Part shown: positions 8,805 through 14,720 of the stretch, piece by piece | Position numbering within the stretch: the stretch's first letter is position 1 | Layout of the letters: the number at the start of each line of letters is the position of its first letter | NCBI GenBank assembly: GCA_905234575.1 | Contig: CAJOIG010000061.1 | Location: 1-15,713 of the forward strand | DNA length: 15,713 bases | Reading direction: 5' to 3' | Origin: an uncultured Oscillospiraceae bacterium | Lineage (GTDB): Bacteria > Bacillota > Clostridia > Oscillospirales > Oscillospiraceae | Notes under the pieces: generated by a model | The model's input: the letters and a program-made list of their open reading frames with translations, nothing else | Databases searched by the model: none | Told to the model about the DNA's origin: nothing | Translations under genes and position numbers: made by a program

Positions 8805-8881
8805 TGGCGACCGAGAAGGGACTTGAACCCTCGACCTCCGGCGTGACAGGCCGGCGTTCTAACCGACTGAACTACTCGGCC
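8805..8881 (-). tRNA. tRNA-Asp (anticodon GTC)
   Basis: A 77-nt gene including encoded CCA. The acceptor GGCCGAG/CTCGGTC has one G-T pair, the discriminator is G as expected for Asp, and the anticodon arm is CCGGC-CTGTCAC-GCCGG. Confidence 0.97.
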
Positions 8882-8886
8882 AGATT

Positions 8887-8963
8887 TGGTGGGAACAACA
8901 GGACTCGAACCTGTGGCCCCCTGCTTGTAAGGCAGGTGCTCTAACCAGCTGAGCTATGCTCCC
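8887..8963 (-). tRNA. tRNA-Val (anticodon TAC)
   Basis: A 77-nt gene including encoded CCA. The acceptor GGGAGCA/TGTTCCC has one G-T pair, the discriminator is A, and the anticodon arm is CCTGC-CTTACAA-GCAGG. It is the first gene of the tRNA operon, about 25 nt after the predicted transcription start. Confidence 0.97.
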
Positions 8964-8968
8964 GAAGG

Positions 8969-9013
8969 GCCCCCGCTCTTAAATCGGCTTTGCCATTATA
9001 AAACAGCGGGGGC
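8969..9013. repeat. 9-bp inverted repeat around the tRNA promoter start region
   Basis: GCCCCCGCT (8969-8977) and AGCGGGGGC (9005-9013) are exact inverted copies separated by 27 bp. They bracket the -10 box and the predicted start. The right arm also overlaps the 7-4-7 hairpin at 9001-9018, so the two structures exclude each other. RNA reading through from yerC could form either one; the second lies near a short T run and may act as a weak terminator. Confidence 0.55.
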
Positions 9014-9023
9014 TGTTTGTCAA
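8995..9023 (-). promoter_or_regulatory. Consensus promoter of the tRNA operon
   Basis: On the minus strand a perfect -35 TTGACA (9018-9023) and perfect -10 TATAAT (8995-9000) are separated by exactly 17 bp. This fits high constitutive expression of stable RNA. The spacer is itself a hairpin-forming sequence: AAACAGC (9001-9007) and GCTGTTT (9012-9018) are exact inverted arms around GGGG. Confidence 0.92.
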
Positions 9024-9055
9024 CAAAAAGTTTTCCGATCCTGGATATTTTTTCG

Positions 9056-9367
9056 TTACGCCTCCGAAGGCCCGTCAAGCTCCTTCTCGAGATTGCCGAA
9101 CACGATGGCGTAGCCGTCCGAGCCGTACTGCAGGCTGCGCTTGACGCGGCTGATGGTGGCGCTGGACGCACCCGTCTCAGCGAGGATGTCGTTGTAGATC
9201 ATTCCCTTGTTCAGAAGCCACGCGACCTGGAAACGCTGCTCCAAGGCCTGTAACTCCGTTACCGTGCAGAGATCATCGAAGAACTTTTCGCACTCCTCCA
9301 CCGTGCTCAGGGAAAGGATCGCCTTGTACATCATCTCGTTCCTAGGCTTGCGGTTGCTTTTGTTCAT
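9056..9367 (-). CDS. yerC: YerC/YecD-family TrpR-like transcriptional regulator
   Basis: A 103-residue all-helical protein resembling Trp-repressor family proteins of the YerC/YecD group. The core LCTVTELQALEQRFQVAWLL (33-52) is followed by a helix-turn-helix, GMIYNDILAETGASSATISRVKRSL (about 55-79), that should contact DNA. The ligand and targets of this group are not well defined, so no tryptophan role is claimed. The ATG start has AAAGGGA 9 nt upstream; an upstream ATG is out of frame. It is a single gene, divergent from nfeD, with no strong terminator before the tRNA promoter. Confidence 0.93.
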   Translation of the reverse strand: MNKSNRKPRNEMMYKAILSLSTVEECEKFFDDLCTVTELQALEQRFQVAWLLNKGMIYNDILAETGASSATISRVKRSLQYGSDGYAIVFGNLEKELDGPSEA

Positions 9368-9398
9368 GGAAAAGAATCCCTTTCATGCGTTTTTCCAT

Positions 9399-9427
9399 AT
9401 TTTACATCACTAAAGCTAAAAAGTAAA
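9399..9427 (-). promoter_or_regulatory. Probable promoter of yerC
   Basis: On the minus strand TAAAAT (9399-9404, 5 of 6 to the -10 consensus) lies 17 bp after TTTACT (9422-9427, 4 of 6 to the -35 consensus). The start would be about 25 nt before the yerC ATG. Confidence 0.55.
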
Positions 9428-9447
9428 GAGGAAAATGCGGAAAGCTC

Positions 9448-9476
9448 TTTGCAGAGGTGCACGGTTGTGTTATAAT
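9448..9476 (+). promoter_or_regulatory. Promoter of nfeD-SPFH with extended -10
   Basis: TGTTATAAT combines a perfect -10 (9471-9476) with the TGn extension. TTTGCA (9448-9453) is a 4-of-6 -35 at 17 bp. The predicted start is about 9483, almost at the Shine-Dalgarno AAAGGAGG (9483-9490), so the leader is extremely short. Confidence 0.75.
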
Positions 9477-9497
9477 ATCTACAAAGGAGGTATCCGC

Positions 9498-9935
9498 ATG
9501 AGCATGATCGTATTATGGATCCTGGTCGCCGTCGTGTTTCTCGTGGTCGAGCTCATTACGGTCGGTATGGTCTCGATCTGGTTTCTCGCAGGAGCTCTGG
9601 CAGCGTTGATCCTTGCGGCGCTCGGAGCCGCGGTATGGCTGCAAATCACCGTGTTTCTCGTGGTATCCGGCGTGCTGTTCGCTCTGCTGTATCCGCGGCT
9701 GAAGCACTTGGTCGGACGAAACCGGCAGGCGACGAACGCCGACATGGTCCTCGGCGAGACCTGCGTCGTCACGCGGCGCATCGACAACCTTGCTGAGACC
9801 GGCGCCGTCAGCGTCGGCGGCAAGGTATGGTCCGCCCGCACCCTGAACGGGGAGACCGTCGAGGAGGGCGAACTCGTCCGCGCCGCGGAGATCCGCGGGG
9901 TGAAGCTCTACGTTTCCCCCATCCCCAAAACCTGA
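9498..9935 (+). CDS. NfeD-family membrane protein (short form)
   Basis: A 145-residue protein. Three closely packed membrane helices (about 4-24, 26-44 and 48-65) are followed by a basic stretch and a C-terminal OB-fold-like domain (about 80-142) with MVLGETCVVTRRIDNLAETGAV and a GELVRAAEIRGVKLYV end. This is the truncated NfeD form without the ClpP-like protease domain. NfeD proteins are partners of SPFH proteins, and an SPFH gene follows 34 nt downstream, supporting a joint membrane-microdomain role. The ATG at 9498 is preceded by AAAGGAGG at 7 nt; a longer in-frame ATG at 9435 lies upstream of the promoter boxes and is rejected. Confidence 0.92.
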   Translation: MSMIVLWILVAVVFLVVELITVGMVSIWFLAGALAALILAALGAAVWLQITVFLVVSGVLFALLYPRLKHLVGRNRQATNADMVLGETCVVTRRIDNLAETGAVSVGGKVWSARTLNGETVEEGELVRAAEIRGVKLYVSPIPKT

Positions 9936-9969
9936 TCCACAAACTATTGATAAACAGGAGGTCATTCTT

Positions 9970-10908
9970 ATGGAATTCAGCATTGGTCCTATTGTCATGA
10001 TCGTCATTATCGTCCTCGTTATTCTGGCGCTCATTCGGAACATCCGCATCGTGCCCCAGGCCCGGGCCAGCGTCATTGAGCGGCTCGGCGCGTACAGCGG
10101 GACCTGGCACACCGGCCTGCACATCAAGATCCCCCTGATCGAGCGCGTGGCCAAGACCGTCTCCCTCAAGGAGCAGGTCGCCGATTTCCCGCCCCAGCCG
10201 GTCATCACGAAGGACAACGTCACCATGCAGATCGACACCGTGATCTACTTCCAGATCACGGACCCGAAACTCTACGCCTACGGCGTGGAGAGCCCGATGC
10301 TCGCCATCGAGAACCTGACCGCCACCACCCTGCGTAACATCATCGGCGAGCTGGAGCTCGACGAATCCCTCACGAGCCGCGACACCATCAACGCCAAGAT
10401 GCAGCAGATCCTGGACGAGGCCACGGACCCCTGGGGCATCAAGGTCAACCGCGTGGAGCTCAAGAACATCATGCCGCCCAAGGAGATCCAGAACGCCATG
10501 GAGAAGCAGATGAAGGCCGAGCGCGAGCGCCGCGAGGCCATCCTGCGGGCCGAGGGCGAGAAGCGCTCCGCCATTCTGGAAGCCGAGGGCGAAAAGGAAT
10601 CCGCCATTCTTCGCGCCGACGCGAAGAAGCAGGCGGAGATCCTGGAGGCCGAGGGCAAGGCCCAGGCCATCCTCGCCATCAACCGCGCCACCGCCGAGGG
10701 CATCAAGCTCCTGAACGAGGCCGGTCCCTCCGATCCCGTGGTCCAGCTCAAGGCGCTCGACGCCTTTGCCGCCGCGGCGAACGGACGCGCCACAAAGATC
10801 ATCATCCCCTCCGAGATCCAGGGTCTCGCGGGACTTGCCACCGCTTTCAAGGAAGTCGTCGTCGAGAAGGACAAATCCCCCGCCCCCACGGCACCCGCCG
10901 CGAAATAA
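9970..10908 (+). CDS. SPFH/stomatin-like membrane protein (QmcA-type)
   Basis: A 312-residue protein: an N-terminal membrane helix (about 5-23), an SPFH/Band 7 domain (about 25-185) with IVPQARASVIERLGAYSGTW, KDNVTMQIDTVIYFQITDP and the segment ATDPWGIKVNRVELKNI, then a long charged coiled coil (about 170-240) built on repeats of the type AEGEK-SAIL, and a short Ala/Pro-rich tail. The family forms large membrane-associated oligomers linked to protein quality control and lateral membrane organisation. The Shine-Dalgarno AGGAGG lies 8 nt before the ATG. Pairing with an upstream nfeD gene is the standard arrangement. The biological partner cannot be named from the sequence. Confidence 0.95.
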   Translation: MEFSIGPIVMIVIIVLVILALIRNIRIVPQARASVIERLGAYSGTWHTGLHIKIPLIERVAKTVSLKEQVADFPPQPVITKDNVTMQIDTVIYFQITDPKLYAYGVESPMLAIENLTATTLRNIIGELELDESLTSRDTINAKMQQILDEATDPWGIKVNRVELKNIMPPKEIQNAMEKQMKAERERREAILRAEGEKRSAILEAEGEKESAILRADAKKQAEILEAEGKAQAILAINRATAEGIKLLNEAGPSDPVVQLKALDAFAAAANGRATKIIIPSEIQGLAGLATAFKEVVVEKDKSPAPTAPAAK

Positions 10909-10926
10909 GCCCGGTATAATCAGATC

Positions 10927-10968
10927 GCCCGCCGATCGGTGCAGAAACCGTCGGCGGGCTTATCTTAT
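10927..10968 (+). terminator. Hairpin terminator after the SPFH gene
   Basis: GCCCGCCGA (10927-10935) pairs exactly with TCGGCGGGC (10951-10959); inner CGGT/ACCG pairs extend the stem with one bulged T. The 3' side is TTATCTTAT, a mixed rather than pure T tract, so termination may be incomplete. It lies between two converging genes, but the minus-strand side lacks a T run. Confidence 0.7.
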
Positions 10969-10981
10969 CAATTCTACAGTT

Positions 10982-11977
10982 TCATCCCTCAGCCGGGGCT
11001 TCCGGCTCCGGCTCCGGTTCCGGTTCCGGCTCAGAGACGGGCGGGTCTGTCGGCGCGGGCTCCGACGTCGGTTCCGGTGTGGGCTCGGGAGTGGGCGCCG
11101 GCGTGGCGGGCGGTTCCGTGGCCGCAGGGGAAAACACCGCGTACAGTGTGTGGTTTTCCATGACCGTGTCGAAGGTATAGCCGTCGGTAAGCGGTGCGGA
11201 GGACCCGTCGATAAGAAGCTGGCTGAGAACATAGCCGCTCTGCGGAGCGATGGAGAAATACACACTCTCCCCTTCCTTCGCGCTGACGACCCCGGAGGGA
11301 GATACGCCGCCGCCGGTACCGGCGGTCACGGTGATGGAATAGGTGCGGACCGGGGGCTCCGTGGGCGCGGGCGTCGGAGTGGCTTCCTGCGCCGCAGCGG
11401 TAGGCGTCGGCTCGGATGTCTCGGCCGGTTTCTCCGTGGGCTTCGGCGTCGTCTGGGCCGAAACGGCGGTCGGACGGTTTGGGGACGAAGTATCGCGTCC
11501 CCGCAGATACAAAAGCAGCAAAGCGAGGATCACCACAATGGCGGCAAGCACGGCGGCAAGCCATTTTTTCCCCTCGCTCCGGCGGCGCGGAGGCGGAGGC
11601 GACGGCGGATCAAAGTCCCCGCCCTCCGGAGAGACGACGACCTTCGGCCGGGGCTCCGCCACAACGACCCGGGGACGCTCCGGCGCGGCATAGCGCGGAT
11701 CATGACTGTCAAAGCGCGGCGTCGGGACAGGCGCATCCTCCACAGGGCGCGCCGCCTCGGTCGGCTCGGGTGCCTCGTGACGGCCGCGCTCTCCCCCGCT
11801 GCGACCCGGAACAAACTCCGGCACGGAAGCGCCGAAGGCGTCCGGCTCCAGGAGGTCCTTTCCATCCAGCGCGCTGGTGATCCGGTCGTCGAGATCGAGA
11901 TCATCGCCGAGGAAGGCATCGAAATCAAAATCCTTTCTCCCGGCGTCCTTTTCCCATTCTTCGTATTCGCGTTTCAT
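10982..11977 (-). CDS. Single-pass membrane protein with extracellular InlB-type repeat domain, unknown function
   Basis: A 331-residue protein. Residues 1-135 are hydrophilic and acidic then proline-rich with no recognised domain. A single membrane helix (about 139-158) follows a basic stop (RRRSEGKK), giving an N-in orientation. Outside come a Thr/Pro-rich linker (160-210), one globular segment (about 212-273; TYSITVTAGTGGGV, SGYVLSQLLIDG, MENHTLYAVFS) that resembles the divergent InlB B-repeat fold of Gram-positive surface proteins, and a Pro/Glu/Thr tail ending in EP dipeptides. No sortase motif or signal peptidase site is seen. The start at 11977 is chosen because AGGTAGGA lies just before the ATG; a longer frame to 12073 runs into the divergent SDR gene. 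A role in surface sensing or adhesion is only a guess. Confidence 0.8.
   Translation of the reverse strand: MKREYEEWEKDAGRKDFDFDAFLGDDLDLDDRITSALDGKDLLEPDAFGASVPEFVPGRSGGERGRHEAPEPTEAARPVEDAPVPTPRFDSHDPRYAAPERPRVVVAEPRPKVVVSPEGGDFDPPSPPPPRRRSEGKKWLAAVLAAIVVILALLLLYLRGRDTSSPNRPTAVSAQTTPKPTEKPAETSEPTPTAAAQEATPTPAPTEPPVRTYSITVTAGTGGGVSPSGVVSAKEGESVYFSIAPQSGYVLSQLLIDGSSAPLTDGYTFDTVMENHTLYAVFSPAATEPPATPAPTPEPTPEPTSEPAPTDPPVSEPEPEPEPEPEAPAEG
11001..11030. repeat. Hexanucleotide tandem repeat in the coding tail
   Basis: Five consecutive six-base units, TCCGGC or TCCGGT on the plus strand, encode the glutamate-proline dipeptides near the C-terminus of the minus-strand membrane protein. Copy-number change would keep the frame and alter only tail length. 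Confidence 0.75.
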
Positions 11978-12003
11978 TTTTCCTACCTTTCCGGGCCGCT
12001 CTG

Positions 12004-12012
12004 TGGTACAAT
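12004..12012 (+). promoter_or_regulatory. Possible extended -10 promoter of the SDR gene
   Basis: TGGTACAAT combines TACAAT (12007-12012) with a TGn extension. No good -35 is seen 16-18 bp upstream. A start near 12019 would leave almost no leader before the GAGGTG ribosome site at 12019-12024. Confidence 0.4.
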
Positions 12013-12032
12013 GGCGGCGAGGTGAAGCATCT

Positions 12033-12740
12033 ATGAGCAAAAAAGCATTGGTGACCGGCTCGTCCCGGGGCATCGGCGCGGCGACCGCGCGCAGGCTCGC
12101 GCAGGACGGCTGGGACGTAACGATCCATTATTTCCGCTCCGAGGAGAAGGCAGTAAGACTCGCCGCGGAGCTAGGGACCGAGGCAATCCAGGCCGACGTC
12201 CGGGACCCCGAGGCCGTGAAAGAGCTCTTCCGCCGGGTCGGGCCGGTGGATCTTCTCGTCTGCTGCGCGGGCATCGCGGACTTCCATCTTTTGCAGGACG
12301 TAGAGGAGCCGCTCTGGCGGGACATCCTAGGCACGAACACCGACGGCGTCTACCGCTGCTGCCGGGAGGCGATCCCCGGGATGGTGCACAAAAAATCCGG
12401 CTGCATCCTGCTGACCTCGTCCGTCTGGGGCCGGTACGGAGCCTCCTGCGAGGTGCCGTACTCCGCCTCCAAGGCCGCGATCATCGGACTGACGAAGGGG
12501 CTCGCAAAAGAACTGGGTCCCTCCGGTATCCGGGTCAACTGTGTCGCGCCGGGCCCCATCCGCACGGATATGCTGACCCAGTATGATTTCATCGACCTGG
12601 ATTCCGTGGCGGAGGACACCCTCCTCGGTCGCCTGGGCGAGCCGGAGGAGGTGGCGGAGCTGTTCGCCTTCCTCGCCTCGGACCGCGCGTCCTATATCAC
12701 AGGACAGATCATCGGCTGCGACGGCGGCTATGCCATGTGA
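12033..12740 (+). CDS. Short-chain dehydrogenase/reductase, FabG-like
   Basis: A 235-residue classical SDR with a Rossmann fold. Seen directly: the cofactor motif TGSSRGIG (8-15), CCAG (77-80, usually NNAG or NCAG), Asn102 in TNTDG, the catalytic Ser130, Tyr143 and Lys147 in YSASK, and the C-terminal DGGYAM typical of FabG-like enzymes. Family members reduce 3-oxoacyl-ACP or other ketones with NADPH. It is not in a fatty-acid gene cluster here, so the substrate is open. The ATG at 12033 has GAGGTG 8 nt before it; the frame upstream of it is not SDR-like. It ends directly against cdsA with no spacer and no terminator. Confidence 0.93.
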   Translation: MSKKALVTGSSRGIGAATARRLAQDGWDVTIHYFRSEEKAVRLAAELGTEAIQADVRDPEAVKELFRRVGPVDLLVCCAGIADFHLLQDVEEPLWRDILGTNTDGVYRCCREAIPGMVHKKSGCILLTSSVWGRYGASCEVPYSASKAAIIGLTKGLAKELGPSGIRVNCVAPGPIRTDMLTQYDFIDLDSVAEDTLLGRLGEPEEVAELFAFLASDRASYITGQIIGCDGGYAM

Positions 12741-13553
12741 TCAGCCCAGGCCGAACAGGCCGAACACGTACAGACAGAGATACGCCGCCGGGATGGCAAA
12801 GAGCATGCTGTCCATCTTATCCATGATGCCGCCGTGCTCGGGCATGAGATGCCCGTAGTCCTTCACGCCGGCGAGACGCTTGAGGAGCGAAGCGGCAAGG
12901 TCGCCCACCTGACCGAAGGTGCTGGCGGCCAGGGCCGTCGTCAGGCATACGAGGAGCGGCAGCGGATAGTACGGGCGCAGGATGAGTCCGATAAGGAGAC
13001 CGGCAAGCGCCGAGCATACGCCGCCGATGACGGCGCCCTCCCAGGTCTTGTTGGGGCTGACGAGGGGCGCGAGCTTGTGCTTGCCGCAGAGCTTCCCGCC
13101 GATGAGGGCCATGCTGTCGCAGGCCCAGGTGCCGAGGATGCCGAGAAGGAGCACCGGAAGCCAGCGCTCCGAGGCGGCGGCGTGCAGGATGATCGCGTAG
13201 AATCCACCGGGCCAAAGCAGGGCAAACACGGTGCCGACGGCCTGCCGCGCGCCGAGCCGCGGCGCCAGAATGACCTCAAAAAACGCCGCGAAGGCCGCGA
13301 GAGCCAGAAGCAAGACCATCCACAGCACAGGCGCGTCAAAAAAGCACAGCAGTCCCTGCCCGACGAAATACGCCGTGAGCAGCGGTCTCGAGACGGGAAG
13401 CTCCGCCTTGCCGAGCACGCCGTGGAGCTCAAAGGCGCTCATCACACCCAGCGCCGCGAAAAACAGCACCCGCGTCGGTCGGGACAGCAGGATGCAGCCG
13501 AAGGTGACGATCACGATGATCGCCGCCGGGAGAAGTCTCTTTTTGATATTCAT
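12741..13553 (-). CDS. cdsA: Phosphatidate cytidylyltransferase (CDP-diglyceride synthase)
   Basis: A 270-residue polytopic membrane enzyme that makes CDP-diacylglycerol from phosphatidate and CTP, the branch point of phospholipid synthesis. It has about seven or eight hydrophobic helices. The C-terminal half holds DSMALIGGKLCGKHKL with SPNKTWEG (146-173) and the CdsA signature from Ser222 to Asp248: SLLKR, VKDYG and HGGIMDKMD. Within the signature the usual Asp-Arg pair is Asp245-Lys246, a conservative change. Length and order are normal. The start has GAGG 8 nt upstream. It has its own promoter and is not beside uppS, frr or dxr here, unlike many relatives. Confidence 0.96.
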   Translation of the reverse strand: MNIKKRLLPAAIIVIVTFGCILLSRPTRVLFFAALGVMSAFELHGVLGKAELPVSRPLLTAYFVGQGLLCFFDAPVLWMVLLLALAAFAAFFEVILAPRLGARQAVGTVFALLWPGGFYAIILHAAASERWLPVLLLGILGTWACDSMALIGGKLCGKHKLAPLVSPNKTWEGAVIGGVCSALAGLLIGLILRPYYPLPLLVCLTTALAASTFGQVGDLAASLLKRLAGVKDYGHLMPEHGGIMDKMDSMLFAIPAAYLCLYVFGLFGLG

Positions 13554-13573
13554 TGTCCATACCTCACCGAACC

Positions 13574-13602
13574 ATTATAGGACGATTCGATCCGCATTAC
13601 AA
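13574..13602 (-). promoter_or_regulatory. Promoter of cdsA
   Basis: On the minus strand a perfect TATAAT (13574-13579) lies 17 bp after TTGTAA (13597-13602, 4 of 6 to TTGACA). The -35 box overlaps the T-rich tail of the asnA terminator, so one transcription unit ends where the next begins. Confidence 0.75.
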
Positions 13603-13645
13603 GAAAAACCGTCCCACCGGAGCAGCATGTCTCCCGCGGGACGGT
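13601..13645 (-). terminator. Intrinsic terminator after asnA
   Basis: On the minus strand ACCGTCCC then GCGGGAG pair with CTCCGGT then GGGACGGT, a 15-bp stem with one mismatch and one G-T pair around an 8-nt loop. A TTTTCTT tract follows. The plus-strand side also has six T after the stem, so it may be bidirectional. Confidence 0.88.
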
Positions 13646-13658
13646 CGTTTTTTCACGG

Positions 13659-14666
13659 TCAGAGCAGGCGGATCCCGGCGGCCTCACAGGCGGCGCAGGT
13701 CTCGTCGTCCCATACGCCGGACTGGACCTCGCCGATGTGGGCGCAGCCCATGAGCAGCATGCACAGGCGGGACTGCCCGATGCCGCCGCCGACGGTCAGC
13801 GGAAGCTCGCCGTTCAGCAAGGCCTTGTGATACGGGAAAGCGCGCCGGTGATCGCATCCAGCCAGGGTGAGCTGTCGGTCCAGGCTCTCCGGGTCCACGC
13901 GGATGCCCATGGAGGAGATCTCAAACGCCCGGTCCAGAACATGGTTGCGGAACAGGATGTCGCCGTTCAGCTCCCAGTCGTCGTAGTCGGGTGCTCGGCC
14001 GTCGTGGGCCTTCCCGGAGCGGAGCTTCTTGCCGATCTGCATGAGGAACACCGTCTCGTGCTCCCGGGTGATAGCGTTCTCCCGCTCGGAGGGGGTCAGG
14101 TCCGGGTACCTGTCCTCCAGCTCCTGGGTCGTCAGGAAAAACACGTCCCGCGAAAGCTCCGTTGTGATGGCGGGAAACTCCCAGCGGACCTCGTCGCAGG
14201 TCATGCAGATCGCGCTGACGATGCGGCGGACGACGTCCTTCAAGTAGTCGAGGTTCCGGTCCGCGGCGGTGATGACCTTCTCCCAGTCCCACTGATCGAC
14301 GTAAACGGAGTGCAGGTTATCGAGCTCCGCCTCATCCCGGCGGATGGCGTTCATATCGGTGTAGAGGCCATTGCCCTCGCGGAAGTCATAGGCGCGCAGG
14401 GCCCAGCGCTTCCACTTGGCGAGGGAATGGACGATCTGGTACTCCCCTTCGCCGGCGGCAGGGACGTCAAAGGTGACGGGACGCTCCACGCCGTTGAGGT
14501 CGTCGTTCAGGCCGGTGTCCGCGCGGACGAACAGCGGCGCCGACACGCGCTTCAGATTGAGCGCGGCCTTGAGATTGTTCTGGAAACGCGCCTTGATGAA
14601 TTCGATGCAGCGCTGGGTGTCATAGACGCTGAGGACGGTTTGATAGCCTTCAGGGATCGTGAGCAT
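13659..14666 (-). CDS. asnA: Aspartate-ammonia ligase (asparagine synthetase A)
   Basis: A 335-residue enzyme that makes asparagine from aspartate, ATP and ammonia. It belongs to the class II aminoacyl-tRNA-synthetase fold. Seen directly: an N-terminal LTIPEGYQTVLSVYDTQ, FVRADTGLNDDLNGVERPV (46-64), GLYTDMNAIRRDE (100-112), VYVDQWDWE (121-129) and the ATP motif GGGIGQSR (293-300). Length matches the known family (about 330). The ATG at 14666 is chosen over an in-frame TTG 18 nt upstream because GAGGTGA lies 8 nt before the ATG and is the only good ribosome site. It follows the glutamine synthetase gene after 39 nt and ends at a strong terminator. Confidence 0.97.
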   Translation of the reverse strand: MLTIPEGYQTVLSVYDTQRCIEFIKARFQNNLKAALNLKRVSAPLFVRADTGLNDDLNGVERPVTFDVPAAGEGEYQIVHSLAKWKRWALRAYDFREGNGLYTDMNAIRRDEAELDNLHSVYVDQWDWEKVITAADRNLDYLKDVVRRIVSAICMTCDEVRWEFPAITTELSRDVFFLTTQELEDRYPDLTPSERENAITREHETVFLMQIGKKLRSGKAHDGRAPDYDDWELNGDILFRNHVLDRAFEISSMGIRVDPESLDRQLTLAGCDHRRAFPYHKALLNGELPLTVGGGIGQSRLCMLLMGCAHIGEVQSGVWDDETCAACEAAGIRLL

Positions 14667-14671
14667 CGGGG

Positions 14672-14680
14672 TCACCTCTT
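14672..14680 (-). promoter_or_regulatory. Ribosome binding site that decides the asnA start
   Basis: AAGAGGTGA on the minus strand lies just upstream of ATG-CTC-ACG. An in-frame TTG overlaps this site and cannot use it. Confidence 0.7.
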
Positions 14681-14704
14681 TCAATACTGTAGTTTTTTAT
14701 TCGA

Positions 14705-14720
14705 TTCAGCGAACGCTGAA
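14705..14720 (-). other. Small hairpin over the glutamine synthetase stop codon
   Basis: TTCAGC and GCTGAA form an exact 6-bp stem with a 4-nt loop, and the TGA stop lies in the 3' arm. On the minus strand the bases after it are A-rich, not T-rich, so it is not an intrinsic terminator. It could protect or process the mRNA between the two genes, or be chance. Confidence 0.5.

Noticed and set aside
8006..8944. Long frames on both strands across the tRNA cluster
   Set aside because: They read through five intact tRNA genes and a terminator; the translations are tRNA-derived.
9435..9497. Upstream ATG giving a longer NfeD
   Set aside because: It lies upstream of the promoter -35 and -10 boxes and has no suitable ribosome site; the ATG at 9498 has AAAGGAGG.
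10915..10920. A TATAAT just after the SPFH stop codon
   Set aside because: There is no -35 at proper distance and it leads straight into the terminator hairpin.
11877..12032. N-terminal extension of the SDR frame upstream of 12033
   Set aside because: Ser/Arg-rich sequence that overlaps the divergent gene and precedes the ribosome site at 12019-12024; the SDR fold begins at MSKKALVTG.
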